Source: a virus
Virus record (IMG/VR): IMGVR_UViG_3300028801_000007
Coordinates: 37,251 to 101,250 of that record
DNA: 64,000 nucleotides
Strand: one strand, 5' to 3'
Shown: one piece after another, positions 22,193 through 30,119 of the stretch
Position numbering within the stretch: the stretch's first letter is position 1
Layout of the letters: each line of letters begins with the position of its first letter
Program-made: the position numbers and the translations under genes
The notes under the pieces: model-generated
What the model was told of the DNA's origin: nothing
The model's input: the letters and a program-made list of their open reading frames with translations, nothing else
Database searches by the model: none

Positions 22193-22399
22193 ATGGATCT
22201 CGCCCACTACATCGCCCTCACTTTCTGCCTCCTAGCTGCCGCAGTCGTCATCTATGCAATCAAACAAGCGCTTAAACATCCGCGATGGGACTTGATACAG
22301 GCTGGCGACGCGCACGAGGAATTTGTAGCGAGGAAGGCAATGCATCCGGTAGCGAGCGGGGATTCTATGGAAGATTTGGTACGGGGAGAGGTTAAGTGA
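22193..22399 (+). CDS. Single-pass membrane protein (68 aa)
   Basis: A hydrophobic segment near the N-terminus (YIALTFCLLAAAVVIYAIKQ) is followed by a soluble tail with basic then acidic parts. Its stop overlaps the next GTG start. Function unknown. Confidence 0.6.
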   Translation: MDLAHYIALTFCLLAAAVVIYAIKQALKHPRWDLIQAGDAHEEFVARKAMHPVASGDSMEDLVRGEVK

Positions 22400-22773
22400 G
22401 TTGCTCTTGTGATTACGACGAATATGCGGCCGTTTATGTTGCAAAACGCATTATTGCGCGCAAGCAGCATAAGTGCAGCGAGTGCAGCACGCCGATCCTG
22501 GCGGGCGAGCAATACGAGCGCGTTGGATCGTTCTTTGATGGCGCGTGGGGCACCTATCGAACTTGCTCGCGATGCTTGGCGTTGCGCGACTTTGTAGAGG
22601 CGCATGTGCCATGCATGTGCTGGCAACACCACAGCATGAGAAGCGACGTTATCGAAACGGCTCGCGAATATGCGCACGAAGGACCGGGGCTGTTGTTCGG
22701 CGCATATCGGCGAGAGGTCCTGATCAAGAGAGCAAGATTGCTCGCTCAGTCGGCGGCTAAGGGAGGTGCGTGA
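22396..22773 (+). CDS. Zinc-binding conserved phage protein (125 aa)
   Basis: The GTG start overlaps the preceding stop. The protein has CDYDEYAAVY, HKCSECSTPILAGEQYERV, TCSRCLALRDF and CMCWQHH, with Cys pairs spaced as a treble-clef or ribbon zinc site. Proteins of this pattern are frequent in Burkholderia-type phages. No activity known. Confidence 0.7.
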   Translation: MSCSCDYDEYAAVYVAKRIIARKQHKCSECSTPILAGEQYERVGSFFDGAWGTYRTCSRCLALRDFVEAHVPCMCWQHHSMRSDVIETAREYAHEGPGLLFGAYRREVLIKRARLLAQSAAKGGA

Positions 22774-23354
22774 TGAAACTGACTCGATCTATCGAGCGTT
22801 GGGCAAAATGCTCACCCGATGTCATGAGCGAAATGTCCACCGCTGCGATCTGCTTTGCCTTTAAGGATGCGAAGCATGATATTGCCGCCCTCGCCGCCTC
22901 GCATGCAGCACTACTAGCAGCGCTTGAGCGAGTTCGCCAGAATATTCCGGACACGCAAATTTGCTGCGAGTGCCCAAGGGCAGATGGTTTCGATATGGAG
23001 CCCCAGTGCTGCAACGAGCCCGACAGACTGCATGACGTGATCGACGCTGCCATTAAGGCTGCGAAGGGGTTGGGATGGATGAGCGAAGAAGTTCTGACCG
23101 TATCGGACCTGCGAAGGCTATGGCACATGCTCGGTGCTGGTCCTGATAGACCGATGCGGAACTGGGGTTATCGAAACCACTACGCGTCAGGGATTGTTGG
23201 CGAGGCATACGAATCGATGTGCCGGATGGAGCGCCTCGGTCTGGTTGTGGCGGCCCAGCGTGACGGCAGCATGACGTTCTTTCACGCGACTGAGGCCGGG
23301 TGCCGAGAAGCCGGTCTAGACGCGAAGCAGATTAAACGCGCACTGGAGGATTGA
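22773..23354 (+). CDS. Two-part early protein (193 aa)
   Basis: The ATG at 22773 has GGGAGG six bases before it. The first half (DIAALAASHAALLAALE ... AIKAAKGLGWMSEE) matches a module also found in the interrupted gene at 61533-61841 (SASHAALLAALEEAEA ... AAIKAEKELG). The second half (VSDLRRLWHMLGAG, GIVGEAYESMCRMERLGLV, FFHATEAGCREAGL) looks like a winged helix. It appears to be a fusion of two modules that are separate elsewhere. Confidence 0.6.
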   Translation: MKLTRSIERWAKCSPDVMSEMSTAAICFAFKDAKHDIAALAASHAALLAALERVRQNIPDTQICCECPRADGFDMEPQCCNEPDRLHDVIDAAIKAAKGLGWMSEEVLTVSDLRRLWHMLGAGPDRPMRNWGYRNHYASGIVGEAYESMCRMERLGLVVAAQRDGSMTFFHATEAGCREAGLDAKQIKRALED

Positions 23355-23355
23355 G

Positions 23356-23538
23356 ATGCTGAACTTTGATGCTTGGTTGCGCCAGCCGATAACGACAGAG
23401 ACCACAGAAGAAGACGTTCTGTACTTGCATTGCATCGGCTGTGGCAAAGACGAAATGGTCACCAAGAAAGCTTTAGAAAACGGCGATGCCTGGGCCACCG
23501 AAGAACTGTGCGGCGGCTCGCATCTGTGCTGTCCATAA
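23356..23538 (+). CDS. Small Cys-rich protein (60 aa)
   Basis: It starts directly after the previous stop. HCIGCGKDEMV in the middle and CGGSHLCCP at the end give four or five cysteines for one zinc ion. Function unknown. Confidence 0.55.
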   Translation: MLNFDAWLRQPITTETTEEDVLYLHCIGCGKDEMVTKKALENGDAWATEELCGGSHLCCP

Positions 23539-23550
23539 AAAGGAACAATC

Positions 23551-24951
23551 ATGAGCAACGAACTTAGCGATAGCCGCGAGGCGTTTGAAAAAATCGAAGC
23601 GGCATCGGAATTGTCGCGTGACGAAACCGGCGATTACTCGAATCCTTGCGTTCAATCTGCATGGGAAGGGTGGCAAGCCGCTCTCGCCCACAAGAGCGAG
23701 GGGGCTGTGCCCGTCGCTGCGCCGGTAGATGCGAGCAGCGAGCAGGCGACCAGCACCGGGTGGGTGCCCGAAATCTTGGAGGGGCCGGGTGAGAATGTTT
23801 GCTACACGCAAGACAACACTCCGCGCGCCGAGCGCAAGGAAATGGTGGTGATTTCAGCGGCAGACCACGACAGACTCCGCTATTTCGCGTCGATCGACGA
23901 ATTTTCTTACGCCGAGGAAACCAAGTTACTCAGCTCGATATCGCCGACAGTCCTTATCGGTCAACTGCGGAAATTGCGGAAAGATTTAAGGGCAGCAAAA
24001 AAGGCGATCGACCCTGCGCCCCATAGCGGTGAGGCTGCGCCCGTGGTGGCAGATGCGCAAGCCGAGGCGGATTTGAACGCCGTGTACGACGTTTTTGCCA
24101 TCGGGGCGAAGGCGCGCACGATTTCGACGCTACTTGTGAACTGCCAGAACGCCTCGCGCCGTTCAGGTTGCCTATCGGCGATCGAGCGTGAGTTTTTCAC
24201 GACGGAAGCACCTGCCGAAGACCCCGAAGAAGAAGGCGATACTATCGAGGTGTGCCCGCTGAGCTGGGGCTCCAACCGGACTGAGTACGTTGAACAGATG
24301 CGCGGCGCGCTCGCAGAACGCGAAAGGATTGCGGTCGAAGCATTCAAAGCCACCGCCTCATCGCAGCACGTGGCTGTGAGTGATCCGGTCGGCCACTTCA
24401 TCGATGATGCAGCGGACGGCGAGAAACCCCACTATTCGCAGGTCGCCGAGGTGTTCAAGAGCGCGGCCGATGTGATCCCGCTGTACCGTGCTCCCCTTCC
24501 TCGCGCCAGCGATGCGCCTATCGGTGAGGCTGCTGTTTCTGACGACAGTGCGCGCATCCAAGATTATGCCGAGCAGAACATGCTCACGCTTGAGGAAGCA
24601 GCCGACGAATTGCGAGCAGCGCCACGGCATGACCGCGCACCTGCTATCGGTGAGGCAGGGGGAGTGGTGGCGGAGGAAGTACTAGCTGCCATAAAACTGG
24701 CATGTGAATCACGGGATATTGAATTTAATGCCGACACGCCGCGCGCAACCGTTGGGAGTCTATTTCTCTGGGAAAGAGACAACGCCGCCCAGCCGCAAGC
24801 AGCGCCGAGCGGGCTGAGCATGGACCGCATGCGTGAGCTAGCACGCGAAACGCTAGACGAAGGGTTCTCAGGCGGATTCTACGAGGAAACGTTGACCCGG
24901 CTTATCGGTCGAGCTATCGCTGCTGCTCAGGCTGCCGGGAGCGGAGCGTGA
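23551..24951 (+). CDS. Modular repetitive early protein (466 aa), paralogue of 62044-63888
   Basis: Preceded by AAAAGGAA. The N-terminus (MSNELSDSREAFEK) and a W-rich motif (AWEGWQAALAHKSEG) are shared with the genome B paralogue. Throughout, short linker phrases recur (PHSGEAAPV, APIGEAG, QPQAAPSGLS) between unrelated segments, so the protein is built from swappable modules. It lies just before the methyltransferase gene in both arms. No catalytic domain is evident. Confidence 0.75.
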   Translation: MSNELSDSREAFEKIEAASELSRDETGDYSNPCVQSAWEGWQAALAHKSEGAVPVAAPVDASSEQATSTGWVPEILEGPGENVCYTQDNTPRAERKEMVVISAADHDRLRYFASIDEFSYAEETKLLSSISPTVLIGQLRKLRKDLRAAKKAIDPAPHSGEAAPVVADAQAEADLNAVYDVFAIGAKARTISTLLVNCQNASRRSGCLSAIEREFFTTEAPAEDPEEEGDTIEVCPLSWGSNRTEYVEQMRGALAERERIAVEAFKATASSQHVAVSDPVGHFIDDAADGEKPHYSQVAEVFKSAADVIPLYRAPLPRASDAPIGEAAVSDDSARIQDYAEQNMLTLEEAADELRAAPRHDRAPAIGEAGGVVAEEVLAAIKLACESRDIEFNADTPRATVGSLFLWERDNAAQPQAAPSGLSMDRMRELARETLDEGFSGGFYEETLTRLIGRAIAAAQAAGSGA

Positions 24952-25063
24952 GCGACGTAGCCGAAAAGACAATTCTCGACCCGTGCTGCGGTGGACGAAT
25001 GATGTGGCTTGACCGCCAGCACCCGAGCGTGATCTTTGGCGACCAGCGTCACGAGGTGCTGAC
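24937..25063 (+). repeat. First copy of 127-bp exact direct repeat
   Basis: This segment, covering the end of the modular gene and the start of the methyltransferase gene, is identical to 63874-64000. The match probably continues beyond the window. Confidence 0.95.
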
Positions 25064-25472
25064 CGTTACTGACCGCTCGCATGGTAACGACAGCGGCACG
25101 CGCACGCTCCGCATTGAGCCTGACGTGATGCTGGATTTCCGTGCTTTGCCGTATTCGGACGGCGCTTTCAAACTGGTTTCGTTCGATCCGCCGCATTTGG
25201 TGCGTGCTGGAGCCAAGAGTTGGTTGGCAGCTAAGTATGGCCAACTCGGTCCCGACTGGCGCGACGACCTACGCAGAGGCTTCGCAGAGTGCTTTCGCGT
25301 GCTCTCCGTGGATGGCGTTTTGATCTTCAAGTGGAATGAAACGCAGATCAAGGTGAGTGAGGTTTTGGCGTTGGCTGAGGTCAAGCCGCTCTTTGGCCAT
25401 CTAAGCGGCCGCAAAGGGCTCACACACTGGCTCGTCTTTATGAAGACCGCTGCGCATGGAGATAAATCATGA
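24948..25472 (+). CDS. SAM-dependent DNA methyltransferase-like protein (174 aa), GTG start
   Basis: The GTG start overlaps the preceding stop. The protein has TILDPCCGGRMMW as a SAM-binding motif, then VSFDPPHLV, the DPPY-like catalytic motif with histidine in the last position, and FRVLSVDGVLIFKWNE. This circular arrangement is typical of small phage methyltransferases, probably acting on DNA bases. The same gene begins at 63885 in genome B with identical sequence. Confidence 0.8.
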   Translation: MSDVAEKTILDPCCGGRMMWLDRQHPSVIFGDQRHEVLTVTDRSHGNDSGTRTLRIEPDVMLDFRALPYSDGAFKLVSFDPPHLVRAGAKSWLAAKYGQLGPDWRDDLRRGFAECFRVLSVDGVLIFKWNETQIKVSEVLALAEVKPLFGHLSGRKGLTHWLVFMKTAAHGDKS

Positions 25473-25795
25473 CCACCCCAACACCCAACCCCACAGTAGC
25501 GCCAACGGTCGAGCAGGTTATGCTTTTGGCCTTTGAATGCGAGACCCTGGCAATTCCTCTGATGGGCTACGTTCCTGGGGCTGATTCCAAAAAGCACCGA
25601 GAAGCAATAGCGAAACTCCGCTCGGCGGTCGAGGCGCTAGCAGTTGATGCAGAGCGGTATAGGTGGCTGCGCGATAAGAGCGAGCCGGGGATATGCGCAT
25701 TCTACCTTTCAGTGGGAAAGGCATTCCATGGCGTTAAGTTCAAGCCGGAAACCGTAGACGAAGCTATCGACGCTGCCCGTACCAAAGGATCTTGA
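25469..25795 (+). CDS. Conserved early protein with YRWLRDK motif (108 aa)
   Basis: It overlaps the methyltransferase stop by 4 bases. After a proline/threonine-rich start the protein has EQVMLLAFECE and then AERYRWLRDKSEPGICAFYL ... ETVDEAIDAAR, a pattern very common in small proteins of Burkholderiaceae phages. Function unknown. Confidence 0.65.
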   Translation: MTTPTPNPTVAPTVEQVMLLAFECETLAIPLMGYVPGADSKKHREAIAKLRSAVEALAVDAERYRWLRDKSEPGICAFYLSVGKAFHGVKFKPETVDEAIDAARTKGS

Positions 25796-25796
25796 A

Positions 25797-25994
25797 ATGG
25801 AAAACAAACTCGCGAATTTTACGGTCTCCGAACTAGAGATGGAATTGGCTCGGCGGCGGAATTTTGAAGACTTCATGGACCACAACCGCCATTGGGGTGG
25901 CCTATATACCGTGCAATCGCCAGAAGATATGCAGCGTGTGCAGAACCAAGGGCAGCAAGCTGGGCCTCCTTATTACGGAGCAGACCCGAAATGA
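25797..25994 (+). CDS. Small hypothetical protein (65 aa)
   Basis: One base after the previous stop. A helical N-terminus (LANFTVSELEMELARRRNFE) precedes an aromatic, glutamine-rich tail. The next gene overlaps it by 4 bases. No family recognised. Confidence 0.55.
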   Translation: MENKLANFTVSELEMELARRRNFEDFMDHNRHWGGLYTVQSPEDMQRVQNQGQQAGPPYYGADPK

Positions 25995-26287
25995 AACCCC
26001 ACATCCAAGCTGCAGGCTGGCACTACAACTCGCTGGTCGGGATGTTCAACTGCAACATAGGCGGCGGAGTGCTTGAGTGCACAATCCCCGGCGATGATGT
26101 TGTAGGTACGGGCAGCACAGCCGTCGAAGCCTACGCTGCCTGGAAGTTGGCGAAAGAGCGGCGTGGTGATCACGAGACTTGGGAAAAGCGGCGCGCTGAA
26201 ACGTACGCCAAAGACGACCGAATTTACACCTTCGTTAGATTGGGCTTGTTCGCCCTGCTGGCGATACTTATATGCTGGGTACTATGA
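25991..26287 (+). CDS. C-terminally membrane-anchored protein (98 aa)
   Basis: The start at MKPHIQAAGWHYN overlaps the previous stop by 4 bases. The N-terminal part looks like a small dsRBD-like or beta module (IPGDDVVGTGSTAVEAYAAW), followed by charged helix and one C-terminal hydrophobic segment (VRLGLFALLAILICWVL). Function unknown. Confidence 0.6.
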   Translation: MKPHIQAAGWHYNSLVGMFNCNIGGGVLECTIPGDDVVGTGSTAVEAYAAWKLAKERRGDHETWEKRRAETYAKDDRIYTFVRLGLFALLAILICWVL

Positions 26288-26382
26288 AATTCTGTAAAGA
26301 TTGAATTTACTACAAAGCGTCATCATCAGGCGATGGCGGCATTCTACTCCCAGGTTTCGCATTTTTCGTCGCTGCGCAATGC

Positions 26383-26556
26383 ATGAAAAATCCTACCCCT
26401 GTGACCTATAATCCTGTCGATGGAACTAAGCGTGGTGGCTTATATGAAACATGTGATCAGCAGCGACTCGAGCCGAAGAAATGCGGCATGGAAGCAAGGT
26501 ATTTTAAGCCGGCTAATCTGGATGGCCGGTTGGCAATGCTGCCACAAGATGTCTGA
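26383..26556 (+). CDS. Small hypothetical protein (57 aa)
   Basis: The ATG frame encodes MKNPTPVTYNPVDGTKRGGL ... CGMEARYFKPANLDGRLAML, with a balanced protein-like composition. The ribosome-binding site is weak. The 95 bases before it hold nothing else recognisable. Confidence 0.5.
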   Translation: MKNPTPVTYNPVDGTKRGGLYETCDQQRLEPKKCGMEARYFKPANLDGRLAMLPQDV

Positions 26557-26568
26557 AAAGGGACTCCT

Positions 26569-26802
26569 ATGAAAGACGACGCAGAGCTATGTATCGGTAA
26601 GGTGCCCTTCGAATCGCTCGAAGCAGCGAAGAAGGTCACAAACCGCAGCAAGCACCGGATCCATAGCCTGCGCCGCGTGCCATATCGCTGCCACGTCTGC
26701 GGGAAGTACCACCTTGGCACTAAGACCAAGGTGACTAAGACCAACCATCGTAAAGCGGATATACGCGCCCTAGACGTTGAGCGCGGCGAGTCGGACGACT
26801 GA
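26569..26802 (+). CDS. Small zinc-finger-like protein (77 aa)
   Basis: Preceded by GGGACTCCT. A CHVCGKYHLG knuckle follows a basic region (NRSKHRIHSLRRVPYR), and the tail is charged. The pattern resembles small phage zinc-ribbon proteins that bind nucleic acid. Function unknown. Confidence 0.65.
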   Translation: MKDDAELCIGKVPFESLEAAKKVTNRSKHRIHSLRRVPYRCHVCGKYHLGTKTKVTKTNHRKADIRALDVERGESDD

Positions 26803-26816
26803 ATGGTATGATTTTA

Positions 26817-26864
26817 GTGCGGCTAGGAGGCATCCGAACAGCGTCTAGTCAACGCTTGCCGCAC
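26817..26864 (+). other. Compact three-way-junction element
   Basis: GTGCGGC (26817-26823) pairs with GCCGCAC (26858-26864). Between them lie two hairpins, GGA-GGCA-TCC (26826-26835) and AGCGT-CTAGTCA-ACGCT (26840-26856). All pairs are Watson-Crick. It sits 29 bases before the HNH gene and lacks a U-tract. Confidence 0.5.
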
Positions 26865-26892
26865 ACCACAGACTTCCTTGACCGGAGATCAA

Positions 26893-27384
26893 ATGCTTAC
26901 TCAAGAACGCCTAAAAGAAGTCCTTCACTATGATCCCGAAACAGGGATATTCACTTGGGTCAAGCCTTCCTCTAATCGTCTGAAGCCTGGCGATCTAGCA
27001 GGATCAATAGAGCCGGATGGCTACAGAAAGATCATGGTCGATAACAAAAACTACAAGGCCAACAGGCTCGCCTGGTTATATATGACCGGCGTCTTCCCTG
27101 AACATGAAATAGACCATCGCAATACCTGCAGATCGGACGATAGCTTCTTTAATCTGAGGCATGCTACACACTCGCAGAACGCCCAAAACGCGTCGATTAG
27201 AACTGATAACACTTCTGGAATAAAAGGAGTGTTTTGGCATAAATACAGTGCGAGATGGGTAGCTCGACTTCAATCCAATGGGAAGCAAAAATGCGTGGGA
27301 TATTTCATATCGAAGGAAGAGGCTGGCAACGCTCTTCATGAGGCCAGGGAAAGACTTCACGGAGAGTTCGCTAATCACGGCTGA
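26893..27384 (+). CDS. HNH homing endonuclease with AP2 domain, copy 2
   Basis: The ATG at 26893 has GGAG upstream. A TTG 15 bases earlier is less likely. The 163-residue protein has the HNH core (NRLAWLYMTG, HEIDHRNTC, FFNLRHATHSQNAQNA) and an AP2-like domain (SGIKGVFWHKYSARWVARL, GYFISKEEAGNALHEAR). It is richer in A and T than its neighbours, a sign of transfer. It ends the rightward arm of genome A, overlapping the converging lysis-side gene by 10 bases. Confidence 0.9.
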   Translation: MLTQERLKEVLHYDPETGIFTWVKPSSNRLKPGDLAGSIEPDGYRKIMVDNKNYKANRLAWLYMTGVFPEHEIDHRNTCRSDDSFFNLRHATHSQNAQNASIRTDNTSGIKGVFWHKYSARWVARLQSNGKQKCVGYFISKEEAGNALHEARERLHGEFANHG

Positions 27385-27848
27385 ATCTCAACCAGAGCAG
27401 ACAAAAGCAGCGCCAAATCTCCAGGCGCTATCTTGTTGCAAGGCGCAATCAACGGCGGAACAATCCCGCTTTTCTCAGTGCAAGCAGCGCCCAGCTCAGA
27501 GCAGTACCAGTCGTTAGGATCGCGCCAATTCCGACCCACCACAAAGGCGGCAATGGCTTCTTGGTCATATGGCTTCCCCACCTGTTCTTGAGCATAGGCG
27601 TAGAACGCCGCTTCCTGCTCGTCTGTGCACGGCACCGACACCCTGAGAACTGATTCCCCGTCCACATAACTGGACGGGCGAATCTGCACACCTGCCGGTA
27701 TGCCTAGAATCATATCGTCGCGGGCGCCTAGCAACGTGCCGTCTCGCAAGACGAGATCGACATGAGAGTAACGGTCGTGATCAAACCATTCAATTAGAGA
27801 GGAGCTGAGGCCCCTCCCCTCGACGAATTGGAAGGTTACGGCACCCAT
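27375..27848 (-). CDS. YiiX-like permuted papain-fold protein
   Basis: The 157-residue protein has the histidine early (DHDRYSHVDLVL) and the cysteine late (DWYCSELGAACTEKSG), the order expected for circularly permuted NlpC/P60 (YiiX/YebB-like) enzymes, which act on amide or thioester bonds, for example in peptidoglycan or lipids. It is the last gene of the late operon, next to the lysis genes, so a role in lysis or DNA entry is plausible. It overlaps the converging HNH gene. Confidence 0.75.
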   Translation of the reverse strand: MGAVTFQFVEGRGLSSSLIEWFDHDRYSHVDLVLRDGTLLGARDDMILGIPAGVQIRPSSYVDGESVLRVSVPCTDEQEAAFYAYAQEQVGKPYDQEAIAAFVVGRNWRDPNDWYCSELGAACTEKSGIVPPLIAPCNKIAPGDLALLLSALVEIQP

Positions 27849-27851
27849 GGC

Positions 27852-28238
27852 TTAGCTCGCTGCGATACCGGCGACAGCAGCGGGTGCTGGAGTCGCAGCA
27901 GCCGTGCCGGTGATGTCGTTGCCAATTGCGGTTCCCACCGAAGTCGGGGTGAGCGCGCCGGGAGCCGCTAGCTTTGCGCTGATGGCGGCGAGCGCGGCAC
28001 TGATGAGCTGAGCAGCGGCCGGAACAGCGGCGTTTTCGATGGCGGGCAGGGTAGCTACCAGATTCGCAACGAATGCGGTTCCTTTGATCGTGGCGGATGC
28101 AGGGTTCACCCATTCTGCGGGATTGGCTTCGATATCTGCCAGCGTCGAATTGACGAGCGTCAGCACAGGCGGAAATGCTTCCGATGCGGCGAGTTGCGCG
28201 AGTTGCGCGAAAATCGATGATGCAGTGGTGCTGGACAT
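27852..28238 (-). CDS. Alanine-rich late protein (128 aa)
   Basis: The start at MSSTTASSIFAQ follows GAGGTG at a suitable distance. The product is almost entirely A, V, L, P and T (LTLVNSTLADIEANP, AFVANLVATLPAIENAAVPA), probably a helical bundle or amphipathic membrane-active protein. It lies between holin-like and papain-like genes. Function unknown. Homologues are common in phage lysis regions. Confidence 0.65.
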   Translation of the reverse strand: MSSTTASSIFAQLAQLAASEAFPPVLTLVNSTLADIEANPAEWVNPASATIKGTAFVANLVATLPAIENAAVPAAAQLISAALAAISAKLAAPGALTPTSVGTAIGNDITGTAAATPAPAAVAGIAAS

Positions 28239-28294
28239 GGTGATCACCTCTTTACTAGGGTTGGACTGCGGAAAAACTTTTTTGCCGGTCTCGT

Positions 28295-28510
28295 CTATTT
28301 CTGCGCACCGGCCTGGGCCAAAGGGTCTGGCTCGACCGCTTGGAGTTTAGTGATTGCTTGGTATGCGCCGTGGAAGCCCAGCAAGGTGGCTACACCAGCC
28401 CCTAGCGCGATCGTAAGCGGTTGTGAGTCTGCCTTGCCCAAGATCACGAGAGCCGCCCATAAGCTATATAGGAAGCAGGAAACAATATATGTTGTTATGG
28501 TTGAATTCAT
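28295..28510 (-). CDS. Holin (two membrane segments)
   Basis: The 71-residue protein has two hydrophobic segments (TYIVSCFLYSLWAALVILG and TIALGAGVATLLGFHGAY) and a short polar C-terminus, the layout of a class II holin. It overlaps the endolysin gene by 4 bases, which strongly supports the assignment. It would release the endolysin by forming lesions in the inner membrane. Confidence 0.75.
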   Translation of the reverse strand: MNSTITTYIVSCFLYSLWAALVILGKADSQPLTIALGAGVATLLGFHGAYQAITKLQAVEPDPLAQAGAQK

Positions 28511-29016
28511 GAAGCAACTCCGACCGATAAAGTGCCGCCAGCCAACTGATAGGCTGACATAAGCGTCGCGATAGTGTTCTGATGCTGACCGTACCCATTT
28601 CCGGGCAGGCTAGCCCAAATATTCGAGCACAAAGAAACTGCCTTCGGGAAATTACCGGCATCGATAAATGGAAGAGCGCCTCTTTCCCTGATCTGCTGCA
28701 ATGCAATCCTATCCTGCGAGATCGGGCTGAAGTCGGGCAAATTGAGGTTCGCTTGGTACGCGAGCCAGTATCGATAGAGAAGCTGATACCGGCCCGCAGC
28801 AGTAGATTGAAGTCCGCTGGTATTTACTGTCACCAGCACGTCAGGGTGCGACGCGTAGCTATCGAACCGCTGCGGTCCATTCATACCAGTTACGAGTACA
28901 TCATACCCATCGTCCAGGGTTGCAGGATCGGTCACAGTGCCTTCGCTCCCTGCGACCATATCCAAGAATGCAATTCGGTTCTGGCCTCCTGCCAGGTCGA
29001 TTGATATTCTAGCCAT
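28507..29016 (-). CDS. Endolysin, lambda R-like transglycosylase (GH104)
   Basis: The 169-residue protein carries AFLDMVAGSEGT with the catalytic glutamate, DGYDVLVTG, SGLQSTAAGRYQLLYRYW and DFSPISQDRIALQQI, the conserved series of the lambda R family of lytic transglycosylases. It cleaves the glycan strands of peptidoglycan at the end of infection. No signal peptide is present, so export depends on the holin next to it. Confidence 0.92.
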   Translation of the reverse strand: MARISIDLAGGQNRIAFLDMVAGSEGTVTDPATLDDGYDVLVTGMNGPQRFDSYASHPDVLVTVNTSGLQSTAAGRYQLLYRYWLAYQANLNLPDFSPISQDRIALQQIRERGALPFIDAGNFPKAVSLCSNIWASLPGNGYGQHQNTIATLMSAYQLAGGTLSVGVAS

Positions 29017-29326
29017 GAGTCGTTACTCTGTGGCCTAGAAGTGAATCCAGCTTCGTTTCAAAGCGCACCATCGTTGCCGATAGAATCGTCTCCATGCGCT
29101 CCACCCCCGAGACGCGTGCAAACGTTTTTTCGACGTATGTCTCGAAACGCAGACTCTCTTCCTTGAACCTGTGCATCTCTTTCAAAAGCTCTATAACTTC
29201 CTTGCGGGCCTCATTCGCGTCGCCTTGTGCATTATCCACATGGCGCCATATGAGAGCACTAGCGCCTCCCACGACGATCACTAGGATGCCTGATATGATC
29301 AGGGCCCATCCACCGTCTAATGTCAT
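29009..29326 (-). CDS. Putative i-spanin-like protein
   Basis: An N-terminal membrane anchor (WALIISGILVIVVGGASALI) is followed by a long charged coiled coil (ANEARKEVIELLKEMHRFKE). That is the shape of an inner-membrane spanin subunit, which fuses inner and outer membranes in Gram-negative lysis. I see no separate outer-membrane lipoprotein gene nested in it. Alternatively it is an unrelated membrane protein of the lysis cassette. Confidence 0.55.
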   Translation of the reverse strand: MTLDGGWALIISGILVIVVGGASALIWRHVDNAQGDANEARKEVIELLKEMHRFKEESLRFETYVEKTFARVSGVERMETILSATMVRFETKLDSLLGHRVTTHG

Positions 29327-29496
29327 GACTTCGCTCCGTGCGGAATATCGGTATGCAGACGATCGTTCGGCGTTAGGAACTCAACGCGAATGACAGTCAC
29401 GCCATCCTCTGCGAATTCTAGCGCCTTAACATGCGGACAAATATCGCCGTGGAAATGCGAACACCAGCGGCATGGAATCGCTTGATCAAGGCTCAT
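29323..29496 (-). CDS. Small CRWC protein (57 aa)
   Basis: The ATG at 29496 opens a 57-residue frame containing CRWCSHFHGDICPHVKALEF, then VTVIRVEFLTP, and overlaps the next start by 4 bases. This Cys/His motif recurs in small proteins near tail-fibre genes of podoviruses. Its role is unknown. Confidence 0.7.
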   Translation of the reverse strand: MSLDQAIPCRWCSHFHGDICPHVKALEFAEDGVTVIRVEFLTPNDRLHTDIPHGAKS

Positions 29497-29505
29497 TTTG
29501 CTTCC

Positions 29506-30117
29506 TTAGCGAATACGTCGAGCAGCAATGTATGCTGTTGCAGTCAAAGTGCTAACCGTAAACCCTGCAAATCCAACTACAAAAACTGTAGTTGGAGAAG
29601 AAATGTTGACGCGGGTAATTGGCAAAAAAGAAGACTGCTGATTGCCAGCTATGCTTGGGTAATTACTCACGGCCTTCAATGGTGAACTTGGAAGAGTGGC
29701 GGAAGTAACAGAAATTCCAGATACAGACTGCACAAAAATCGTCGTGCCAGCCGGATCATACTCAACATTCCCGCGAACATCCCAATCGCCAGGAGTTAGC
29801 GGAATGCTTATGATATTTGTCGATGTCGATGTCGAGAGAGAAACTGCCCCACTCTGTGCTGTTATGACCTCTCCTACGCTTCCAGCTGCCGCATTTGATG
29901 TATTAGTTACACCGATAATATTCGGAGTCGTGATTGTCGGAGATGATGCGCCAACTACCGCAGTCCAAGCCGGCGCGCTCGAAGCTCCGGTTGAAACTAT
30001 TGCCTGTCCACTTGTCGAACCAACCGGGCTTATCAGTTGGATCGGGAGATTTGTGGCAGCATGTGCACAGATCGATGCTGCACTGAACAGTGAGATAAAT
30101 AGTCGTTTCATTTTCAT
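29506..30117 (-). CDS. Late protein with signal-peptide-like N-terminus
   Basis: The start at MKMKRLFISLFSAA follows the tailspike stop. The first 20 or so residues look like a Sec signal peptide (basic, hydrophobic, then AHAAT). The remaining 180 residues are Ser/Thr-rich beta sequence (GEVITAQSGAVSLSTSTSTN, DWDVRGNVEYDPAGTTIFVQ) typical of phage tail-fibre or receptor-binding domains. A secreted or periplasmic function late in infection, or a fibre-tip protein, are both possible. Confidence 0.6.
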   Translation of the reverse strand: MKMKRLFISLFSAASICAHAATNLPIQLISPVGSTSGQAIVSTGASSAPAWTAVVGASSPTITTPNIIGVTNTSNAAAGSVGEVITAQSGAVSLSTSTSTNIISIPLTPGDWDVRGNVEYDPAGTTIFVQSVSGISVTSATLPSSPLKAVSNYPSIAGNQQSSFLPITRVNISSPTTVFVVGFAGFTVSTLTATAYIAARRIR

Positions 30118-30119
30118 CC

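Noticed and set aside
26817-26864. Hammerhead ribozyme
   Set aside because: The junction lacks the CUGAUGA and GAAA core sequences.
27375-27384. Attachment site at the junction of genomes A and B
   Set aside because: The two converging genes simply overlap by 10 bases; no repeat or core sequence is seen, and the same arm-to-late-region junction is expected inside any circular genome of this type.
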